A stretch of 5,244 nt of DNA from an uncultured Flavobacteriaceae bacterium (GTDB lineage: Bacteria; Bacteroidota; Bacteroidia; Flavobacteriales; Flavobacteriaceae), in NCBI GenBank assembly GCA_938041595.1, contig CALITN010000197.1, forward strand, positions 1-5,244, given 5' to 3'. This document shows positions 1 to 5,244 of this stretch, piece after piece. A model generated the notes under the pieces. That model did not search any database and had not been told where the DNA came from. It saw only the letters and a program-made list of their open reading frames with translations. Position 1 is the stretch's first letter, and every line of letters begins with the position of its first letter. The translations under genes were made by a program, and so were the position numbers.

Positions 1-325
1 ATTATTGTCTTTTCAGCGGTATTATCCGATCCGTAAAATTCAAAAGGATAGCCTTTGGCGTTGGCTTAATTTGGGGAAACAAAACCTTCTAATCCTAGAC
101 TTCGAACCCCCCCTTACCCATACATTCCCAAAAGCAGATATCCTTTTATTGCGAAACAATCCTAAAGTCCACCTAGATCGAGTCCTAATGAAGTGGCAGC
201 CTTCCCTTGTTATTGCGGATGGAAGCAATGGTAGTTGGAACCTAGATCGTTGGAAAAAAAGCTGTGAAATGAATGGGGTCGTATTTAAAGCTACCCGAGA
301 CGGGGCTGTTTCTATTACCCCTTAA
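1..325 (+). CDS. ComEC/Rec2-type competence protein, C-terminal fragment (5' end outside window)
   Basis: This frame is open from the left edge (first full codon at base 2) to a TAA at 323-325, giving about 107 residues of the C-terminus of a longer protein. I recognise it as the tail of the Bacteroidota ComEC/Rec2 family, the inner-membrane channel that carries single-stranded DNA into the cytoplasm during natural transformation. The basis is the order of short motifs: DFEPP at fragment residues 33-37, DILLLRN at 46-52, a hydrophobic strand leading to IADGSN at 71-76, then RWKKSC at 83-88 and a glycine-containing last strand. No transmembrane segment is visible, so this is the soluble C-terminal part after the competence domain. 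The TTG at base 5 is not a true start because the frame continues upstream. The end overlaps the opposing thioredoxin gene by 11 bases. The family call rests on remembered similarity over a short fragment; a different protein is possible but less likely. Confidence 0.72.
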   Translation, partial: LLSFQRYYPIRKIQKDSLWRWLNLGKQNLLILDFEPPLTHTFPKADILLLRNNPKVHLDRVLMKWQPSLVIADGSNGSWNLDRWKKSCEMNGVVFKATRDGAVSITP

Positions 326-854
326 AACGGGGAATAAAGTTCTTGCGGTAATTATCAAAATCTTCAGCTGTAGAGAAAACCTGATAATCTCCTTGTTTGA
401 TAAGCTTGAGATACATTTCCAATTGCTGCGGAGAATGATACCCCACGATTGGCATGATAGGGTCACCCGTTTCACTAATAAAAACCATAGTCGGATAGCC
501 CGTCACCCTCAAAAATTGTGTGAATTGATGGGTTGCATTTCGCCCTTTTCGCTTGGGATCGTAGTTTGGATTGGTAAAAGTATTTCCATAAAACTTAATT
601 TCCTCTTGTCCCTCGGCATTAAATTTTACCGCATAGTAATGCTCGGAGATATATGCAGAAACATAGGGGTTGGCAAAGGTTTTTCGATCCAATAACTTAC
701 AGGGACCACACCACTTGGTGTAAACATCCATTATGATTTTTTTAGGATTTTCTTTTTGAGCCACTAAAGCTTCGTTCAAAGTCATCCATTGAATGGGTTG
801 GGCATTTCCCAAAAAACCAAGCAACAAAATTCCCAATAACACGCTTTTCTTCAT
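315..854 (-). CDS. Exported thioredoxin-fold protein (WCGPC)
   Basis: This 179-residue protein has an N-terminal signal peptide (residues 1 to about 18: two lysines, a Leu/Gly-rich core, then N-A-Q), so it should act in the periplasm. A thioredoxin fold follows. The beta strand I40-Y45 leads into the redox site W48-C49-G50-P51-C52-K53, and the cis-proline loop G119-Y120-P121-T122 comes about 70 residues later. Between them lies a polar stretch (about 80-112) longer than in classic thioredoxin, as in thioredoxin_7-like proteins of Bacteroidota. Both active-site cysteines are present, so it is probably a functional disulfide reductase or isomerase; the partner is unknown. The ATG at 852-854 is secure because an in-frame TAA lies two codons upstream (861-863). 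It is the third gene of the minus-strand unit, 13 bases after the transporter stop. No clear Shine-Dalgarno sequence is visible, only an A-rich leader. Its last codons overlap the end of comEC. Confidence 0.9.
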   Translation of the reverse strand: MKKSVLLGILLLGFLGNAQPIQWMTLNEALVAQKENPKKIIMDVYTKWCGPCKLLDRKTFANPYVSAYISEHYYAVKFNAEGQEEIKFYGNTFTNPNYDPKRKGRNATHQFTQFLRVTGYPTMVFISETGDPIMPIVGYHSPQQLEMYLKLIKQGDYQVFSTAEDFDNYRKNFIPRFKG

Positions 855-867
855 GCTTTTTTATTCG

Positions 868-2397
868 CTAATGTACATCACCCATCAATTTATTAATCCA
901 TCGAGAAGACAATAATATGATTAAAGCTGCTCCAATGGCATATTTAGCAATCAGATCAAAGCCATCGATATATATACTCAAAGACTGAAAACCGCCCACA
1001 TTGCTGTCAGAACTTTCCACAGCTAGTTGTTTTCCGATAAACCCAACCAGCTGGAAGGCATATGCAGAGGATAGGAACCAAACTCCCATCATAAAGGCAA
1101 CAATACGTTTGGGAGAAAGATCTGTGATTTTTGATAAGCCGACAGGAGACATAAACAACTCTCCAACAGACAACAAAAAGTACATGATCAATAAGTAACT
1201 AAAAGGTACCCGGCCACTGTCATCGGAAGACATTCCGCTGATAGATAAAATATAAAAACTCAAACCGGCAAAAAGCAATCCCAAACCAAATTTAAAAGGA
1301 GTTCTTGGATCTTTACCAATGGTTCGCAGCCGCGTAAACATATAAGATAACGGAATAGAAAGCAGAATGATAAACATCGAATTGAGGGAATTGGATTGTG
1401 CCGCATCCATCAAACTCAAATTCACATTTCGAGCCGCAAACAAGGTTATTACGGACCCCGACAATTCATGAAAGCCCCAGAAAAGGGTAATGAATAGTGT
1501 AAATAATAAGGCTGCGAATAGTTTTTTACGTTCCTCTGGTTTGGCTTGTTGCAGTATATAAGCCATATAAACCAAAATTAAAACCCCAATAACTTTAAAA
1601 CAGACATTTACCAGGTTTTGATCGCCCAGCCAAGTGGTGCCTCCCCCTACCGATTGATAGGCCGAGAGCAGATAAGCAATCAATGGAGCTGTCAAGAACG
1701 CCAATATAGGAATCAAAACGGAGCGTTTGACACCTGCTACTTTATGCTCTAGTAAACTAGGGTTTACCGGCAGTCCTTTGTCGCCAAAAACACCCTGGTG
1801 CACACCGCGCCAAAAGAAGATTAGACCCAGTAACATTCCTATTCCAGCCAAGCCAAATCCATAGTGCCAACCATACTCACGTCCGAGATAGCCGCATAAC
1901 AATGGTGCAATCCAACCACCAATGTTAATTCCCATGTAAAAGATCACAAAACCAGAATCCTTACGTCGATCACCATCTGGGTATAGCGAACCAACAAATG
2001 TGGAGATATTGGGTTTGAAAAAGCCATTGCCCACTACGATAAAAGCCAGAGCCAAAAAGAAAGCTGTATTGTTTTCAATCGCTAAGACAAAATGACCCAA
2101 AGCCATCAAAATTCCCCCTAAATAAATGGAGCGACGATAACCGAGATAAACATCAGAGATACGACCACCAACCACAGTAGAAGCATAAACCAATGAACCG
2201 TAGGAGGCATAGACTGCAGCAGCGGCCATATCGCGGTTGACTAAAGCTTCAAAGATTTCATTGACCATATAAAGGGTCAATAAGGCTCGCATGCCATAGA
2301 AGCTAAAACGCTCCCAGAGTTCGGCAAAAAAGAGGTAAAATAGTCCCCTAGGGTGGCCCAAATATTCTTGTTGAGCAGCAGTTTCTGTTGTCGTCAT
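868..2397 (-). CDS. POT/PTR2 family proton-coupled peptide transporter
   Basis: This is a 509-residue inner-membrane protein with about 12-14 hydrophobic segments, a normal length for bacterial POT carriers, which import di- and tripeptides with protons. The family motifs are present in order. ExxER in TM1 is E26-L-W-E29-R30, followed by R37. The MFS loop is G78-G-R-I-S-D83. GNGFFKPN at 123-130 supplies the TM4 lysine K128, and the PTR2 signature FYMGINIG is at 153-160. The TM7 glutamate is E311, in FWGFHEL. The TM10 motif GELFMSPVGLS at 412-422 supplies E413. One departure is that the Gln usually following the TM7 glutamate is Leu312. The start is fixed: the preceding gene's TAA is in the same frame only three codons upstream of the ATG. 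It lies 9 bases after the peptidase gene and 13 before the thioredoxin gene, so co-transcription is very likely, and the peptidase can supply its dipeptide substrates. The family is certain; the exact substrates are not known. Confidence 0.95.
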   Translation of the reverse strand: MTTTETAAQQEYLGHPRGLFYLFFAELWERFSFYGMRALLTLYMVNEIFEALVNRDMAAAAVYASYGSLVYASTVVGGRISDVYLGYRRSIYLGGILMALGHFVLAIENNTAFFLALAFIVVGNGFFKPNISTFVGSLYPDGDRRKDSGFVIFYMGINIGGWIAPLLCGYLGREYGWHYGFGLAGIGMLLGLIFFWRGVHQGVFGDKGLPVNPSLLEHKVAGVKRSVLIPILAFLTAPLIAYLLSAYQSVGGGTTWLGDQNLVNVCFKVIGVLILVYMAYILQQAKPEERKKLFAALLFTLFITLFWGFHELSGSVITLFAARNVNLSLMDAAQSNSLNSMFIILLSIPLSYMFTRLRTIGKDPRTPFKFGLGLLFAGLSFYILSISGMSSDDSGRVPFSYLLIMYFLLSVGELFMSPVGLSKITDLSPKRIVAFMMGVWFLSSAYAFQLVGFIGKQLAVESSDSNVGGFQSLSIYIDGFDLIAKYAIGAALIILLSSRWINKLMGDVH

Positions 2398-2406
2398 TTT
2401 GGTTTC

Positions 2407-4569
2407 TTAAAGATTGGACTCAATAAAAGTAGTCATTTTCTGATACAAGTGAATCAATGCATTACCCGCTCCAATACCGTGGTTTTGGTCAGGGTAAATA
2501 GCCCATTCAAAAGGCTTATCCGCCTCAATCAAAGCATTGATCATTCGCATAGAATTTTGCACATGCACATTGTCATCCCCACTACCATGAACCAAAAGCA
2601 ATTTGCCTTTGAGTTGTTCCGCATAGTTAAGGGGTGAGTTTAAGTCATAGCCCTCTGGGTTTTCCTGAGGCGTTCGCATAAATCGTTCGGTATAAATGGT
2701 ATCATAAAAACGCCAAGTTGTAACCGGAGCAACTGAAATTGCAGTCGAAAACACCTGATTACCTGTCAGAATGCTCTGCAGGGCCATATGTCCGCCAAAG
2801 CTCCAACCCCATATACCAACGCGAGATGCATCAATGTAGGAACGTGTCCCAAGCTGTCTAGCTGCTTCGATTTGATCTTCCGTTTCGTATTTGACCAAGT
2901 TTAGATAGGTTTGCTTTTTAAATTCAGCTCCTCGAAAACCTGTTCCTCGACCGTCTACACAGGCTACAATAACATCTTTTTGAGTGAGTAGATAATGCCA
3001 AAGGTCTCGCTGGGAGGCCCATCGATTGGCGACCTGCTGGGAGCCCGGACCCGAGTATTGAAAAAGTAACAAAGGGTATTTTTTGTTAGAGTCAAAGTTT
3101 CTCGGTTTAAGCATCCACATATTGAGTTCGTTTCCATTGACCGTCAGTGTTCCAAATTCTTTTTCGGGAAGATTTAGTCCCTCCATCTTTGCTTTCAAGG
3201 CAGTATTTTCAAGCACCGTTCGTAGTATTTTGCCGTTGGAGGTTTTTCGGAGTTGGTACACCGGTGGGGTCATCGCATCTGAAAAGGAATGGATATAGTA
3301 ACGGGCATTTTTACTAAATAACGCTCCATTGTAACCATAGTCATAAGACAATAGACGTTTGCGTTTTCCATTTAAACTAAGGGCATAAACGGCCCGTTCG
3401 GTACTGCCAATTTCGGTTGAGGTAAAATAGACCTCTTGGGTTTCCGAACTGTATAAATCAAAACTAGTAATCTCCCAGTTGCCCTGGGTAAGCTGCTTCC
3501 GAAGACTTCCATCAGCATTGTAATAATACAAGTGATTGAAACCATCTCGTTCACTGGTCCATAAAAAACTGTTATCCTCTAAAAAGCGAAGATTGCTGTG
3601 GACATCCACATATCGTTCGTCTTTTTCTTCAAGCAACACTTTTGCCGCAGCTGTTGTCACATTGATCTCCCACAGTTTCAAATGATTCTGATGCCGATTC
3701 AAACTTTGTACGCTCAGTAGTTCCGGGTCTTTTGAAAACTGAAACCGCGGGACATACTCGGGAGTTTCTCCACCAAAATCAAGATTGCTAGTTGTTTTTG
3801 TTGTGAGGTCATACACGTGCATGCTCAGAGTTGCATTGGTTTCACCGGCTTTTGGATAACGGAACTGATACGGAAAAGGATAAAGCTCTTTTCCATAAAT
3901 ATCCATAGAAAAAATAGGGACCTCTGATTCGTCAAAACGCATATATGCCAGTCGATTTCCTAGGGTATTCCAATCAAAGGCGCGAACAAAACCAAATTCT
4001 TCTTCATATACCCAATCCGTCAATCCGTTGATAATGGTTGAACTTCCGTCCATAGTGATTTTTTGTAAAGTCCCTGTCGATAAATCTTTGATAAAGAGGT
4101 TGCGCAAATGCACAAATGCAATCTTAGAACCGTCAGGGGAAAAACGAGGCTCCTGCACCCATGGGTATGAGTTTTTGGGATCGAAAAGCGGAGTTAATTG
4201 CTGGCGCGCTATATCGTAAACGTAGTATATTGCTTGTTTGGAACGTCGGTATATCGGAAATTCAGAAGTAGCAATTAAAATTTTACTTTCGTCTTTTGAA
4301 AAACGATACGAGGTAAAGTATGGAATAGAATCAGACGAAGCCAGTAATACCTTTTTCGCTTTCCCATCCAAATAGGCGTATTTGATCAAGCGGGAGCTTT
4401 CGGTATCCTTGTTCGCGTCTAATACTGTAAAATGGCGTCCATCGTTCATGGAGCGATAACTCTCCAGACGATCGGGGTCAAAATCACCACCAAAAATAGC
4501 GGCATTGGTAAGGTTTTGGGCTGTGACTGTTGTGCAAAGCAAGAACAGTAAGATTCGAAACGCTTTCAT
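2407..4569 (-). CDS. Secreted S9 prolyl oligopeptidase-family peptidase, DPP IV-like
   Basis: This 720-residue serine peptidase should release X-Pro or X-Ala dipeptides from peptide N-termini in the periplasm. Residues 1 to about 18 form a signal peptide ending T-A-Q. Residues ~20-480 are the DPP IV beta-propeller, with DWVYEEEF at 185-192 (the glutamates that hold the substrate's free N-terminus) and the downstream blocks DESEVP (213-218) and YPKAG (238-242). The alpha/beta-hydrolase domain follows: oxyanion Tyr505 (QYSGPGS), nucleophile Ser590 in GWSFGG, substrate-pocket W619/Y622/Y626, Asp665 and Asn667 in HGSGDDNVH, and His697 in NHG. All match human DPP IV S630, D708 and H740 and its pocket, so this is DPP IV-like rather than a generic S9 enzyme. 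I chose ATG 4567-4569; an in-frame TTG at 4591-4593 would put eight extra residues before the signal peptide and overlaps the likely promoter. It is the first gene of the minus-strand unit. The usual GWSYGG has Phe for Tyr here, a mild change. Confidence 0.95.
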   Translation of the reverse strand: MKAFRILLFLLCTTVTAQNLTNAAIFGGDFDPDRLESYRSMNDGRHFTVLDANKDTESSRLIKYAYLDGKAKKVLLASSDSIPYFTSYRFSKDESKILIATSEFPIYRRSKQAIYYVYDIARQQLTPLFDPKNSYPWVQEPRFSPDGSKIAFVHLRNLFIKDLSTGTLQKITMDGSSTIINGLTDWVYEEEFGFVRAFDWNTLGNRLAYMRFDESEVPIFSMDIYGKELYPFPYQFRYPKAGETNATLSMHVYDLTTKTTSNLDFGGETPEYVPRFQFSKDPELLSVQSLNRHQNHLKLWEINVTTAAAKVLLEEKDERYVDVHSNLRFLEDNSFLWTSERDGFNHLYYYNADGSLRKQLTQGNWEITSFDLYSSETQEVYFTSTEIGSTERAVYALSLNGKRKRLLSYDYGYNGALFSKNARYYIHSFSDAMTPPVYQLRKTSNGKILRTVLENTALKAKMEGLNLPEKEFGTLTVNGNELNMWMLKPRNFDSNKKYPLLLFQYSGPGSQQVANRWASQRDLWHYLLTQKDVIVACVDGRGTGFRGAEFKKQTYLNLVKYETEDQIEAARQLGTRSYIDASRVGIWGWSFGGHMALQSILTGNQVFSTAISVAPVTTWRFYDTIYTERFMRTPQENPEGYDLNSPLNYAEQLKGKLLLVHGSGDDNVHVQNSMRMINALIEADKPFEWAIYPDQNHGIGAGNALIHLYQKMTTFIESNL

Positions 4570-4590
4570 AATGGGTAAGTATATCTTGGA

Positions 4591-4598
4591 CAAAGTAA
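4591..4598 (-). promoter_or_regulatory. Candidate -7 element of the peptidase operon promoter
   Basis: Read on the minus strand this is TTACTTTG, one mismatch from the Bacteroidota -7 consensus TAnnTTTG. It lies about 22 bases before the peptidase ATG, which would leave a leader of roughly 15 bases. I see no good -33 TTTG at the usual spacing upstream, so the call is tentative. It is the best candidate in the 79-base gap and would drive all three minus-strand genes. Confidence 0.35.
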
Positions 4599-4627
4599 AA
4601 AATTAAATTCATTTTCGCTGTATAAAC

Positions 4628-4635
4628 TATCTTTA
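4628..4635 (+). promoter_or_regulatory. Candidate -7 element of the mvaA promoter
   Basis: TATCTTTA differs from the Bacteroidota -7 consensus TAnnTTTG only at the last base and ends 13 bases before the mvaA ATG, implying a very short leader. No convincing -33 TTTG is visible at the expected spacing. It sits back to back with the peptidase promoter candidate, with about 30 bases between the two elements, so one bound regulator could affect both directions. This is inferred from motif and position only. Confidence 0.35.
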
Positions 4636-4648
4636 CCAAAAAGTCTCT

Positions 4649-5244
4649 ATGCAGCAACCCATCAGCGGTTTTTCCAAGCGAAACAAAGCCGAAAAAATAA
4701 AATGGATCGTTGAACAACATTTTGAAGATCCCAAAGCCGCCGAAGCGCTTTTGACTTCTTACTGGCATCCCGATGCGAGCATCCAAGAAAAACACGATGA
4801 GTTTATTGAAAATACCCTGAGCAACTTTTATTTACCCATGGGCGTTGCTCCCAACTTTTTGATCAATAATCGTTACTACACACTCCCCATGGTGATTGAA
4901 GAAAGTTCGGTGGTTGCCGCTGCTGGAAAAGCCGCTAAATATTGGGCGGATAAAGGAGGTTTTCACACAAAGATTTTAGGAGTGGAAAAAGTGGGACAAG
5001 TGCATTTTCTATGTTCTGAAAAATCAGATATCGTTCAGACTTTTTTTGAAAGTGTTAAAGAAACCCTGATCCGTTCTTGTGCCCCTCTCTTGAAACGAAT
5101 GGAAAAAAGAGGTGGAGGACTGCTAGACCTACAACTCATTGATAAAACAGCAGAACTATCAGATTATTTCCAGTTGCACGCAACCTTTGACACGCAGGAC
5201 GCCATGGGAGCCAATTTCATCAACTCCGTTTTGGAGCAATTGGC
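4649..5244 (+). CDS. mvaA: Class II hydroxymethylglutaryl-CoA reductase, N-terminal part (3' end outside window)
   Basis: The frame runs from ATG 4649-4651 to the right edge without a stop: 198 codons of a protein that is usually about 430 residues. It interconverts HMG-CoA and mevalonate in the cytoplasm using NAD(P)H. Class II features are LPMGVAPNFLINN at 62-74, the catalytic-glutamate block LPMVIEESSVVAAAG at 79-93 (E84 or E85 matching E83 of the Pseudomonas mevalonii enzyme), KGGF at 102-105, and DAMGAN at 184-189 at the entry to the cofactor-binding domain. The catalytic Lys, Asp and His lie beyond the window. The family name says 'degradative', but in Flavobacteriia, which commonly make isoprenoids through mevalonate, a biosynthetic role is more likely (inference). 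The start is well fixed: the next in-frame stop upstream is TAA 4604-4606, with no ATG, GTG or TTG between. There is no Shine-Dalgarno sequence. The gene is divergent from the peptidase operon. Ser86 replaces the Pro usually found after the two glutamates. Confidence 0.9.
   Translation, partial: MQQPISGFSKRNKAEKIKWIVEQHFEDPKAAEALLTSYWHPDASIQEKHDEFIENTLSNFYLPMGVAPNFLINNRYYTLPMVIEESSVVAAAGKAAKYWADKGGFHTKILGVEKVGQVHFLCSEKSDIVQTFFESVKETLIRSCAPLLKRMEKRGGGLLDLQLIDKTAELSDYFQLHATFDTQDAMGANFINSVLEQL

Noticed and set aside
107..113. Run of seven C in the comEC fragment, a possible phase-variable tract or sequencing error.
   Set aside because: The reading frame is intact through the run and protein similarity continues on both sides; seven bases is short for a contingency tract.
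318..332. CCCC...GGGG inverted repeat just after the comEC stop, a possible terminator.
   Set aside because: The stem is only 4 bp with a 7-base loop and no T-tract follows on either strand; it also lies within thioredoxin coding sequence.
273..695. Plus-strand open frame of about 140 codons opposite the thioredoxin gene.
   Set aside because: It is antisense to a clear thioredoxin-fold gene, begins inside comEC in another frame, has no recognisable domain and reads as a shadow frame.
2353..2637. Plus-strand open frame of about 94 codons opposite the peptidase-transporter junction.
   Set aside because: It lies antisense to the conserved catalytic-domain end of the peptidase and the transporter N-terminus; the composition is that of a shadow frame.
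4534..4569. Cys12 in the peptidase signal peptide as a lipoprotein site.
   Set aside because: The residue before the Cys is Leu, not Gly, Ala or Ser, so the lipobox fails; cleavage after the later T-A fits better.
4484..4795. Minus-strand open frame of about 103 codons spanning the divergent promoter and the mvaA start.
   Set aside because: It crosses two well-supported gene starts, is antisense to the HMG-CoA reductase N-terminus and resembles no known family.

Overview
The window looks like an ordinary piece of a Flavobacteriia (Bacteroidota) chromosome. The evidence is A/T-leaning codon use, signal peptides ending in '-AQ', starts without a clear Shine-Dalgarno sequence, -7 elements resembling TAnnTTTG, and a gene order (HMG-CoA reductase, secreted S9 peptidase, POT peptide transporter, periplasmic thioredoxin, ComEC) that I recall from that class. 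I did not verify the synteny by search.

Layout. (1) Bases 1-325, plus strand: the last ~107 codons of a ComEC/Rec2-type competence protein, cut by the window's left edge. (2) Bases 315-4569, minus strand: a tight three-gene unit read right to left. It holds a secreted dipeptidyl-peptidase-IV-like S9 peptidase (2407-4569), a proton-coupled peptide transporter of the POT/PTR2 family (868-2397) and an exported thioredoxin-fold protein with a WCGPC site (315-854). The gaps are 9 and 13 bases, and the thioredoxin gene overlaps the end of comEC tail to tail by 11 bases. (3) Bases 4570-4648: a 79-base divergent promoter region. (4) Bases 4649-5244, plus strand: the first 198 codons of a class II HMG-CoA reductase (mvaA), cut by the right edge.

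How the genes work together. The peptidase should clip X-Pro or X-Ala dipeptides from peptide N-termini in the periplasm, and the POT carrier can import di- and tripeptides with protons, so the two form a peptide-scavenging pair. The thioredoxin-fold protein is probably co-transcribed; its substrate is unknown. HMG-CoA reductase belongs to the mevalonate route to isoprenoids and is linked to the operon only through the shared upstream region.

Coding density is very high and no stretch over 300 bases lacks a gene. I see no tRNA or rRNA, CRISPR array, insertion sequence, phage gene or convincing terminator. I found no evidence of a previously undescribed system; the findings are modest points about gene starts, overlaps, motif changes and context.
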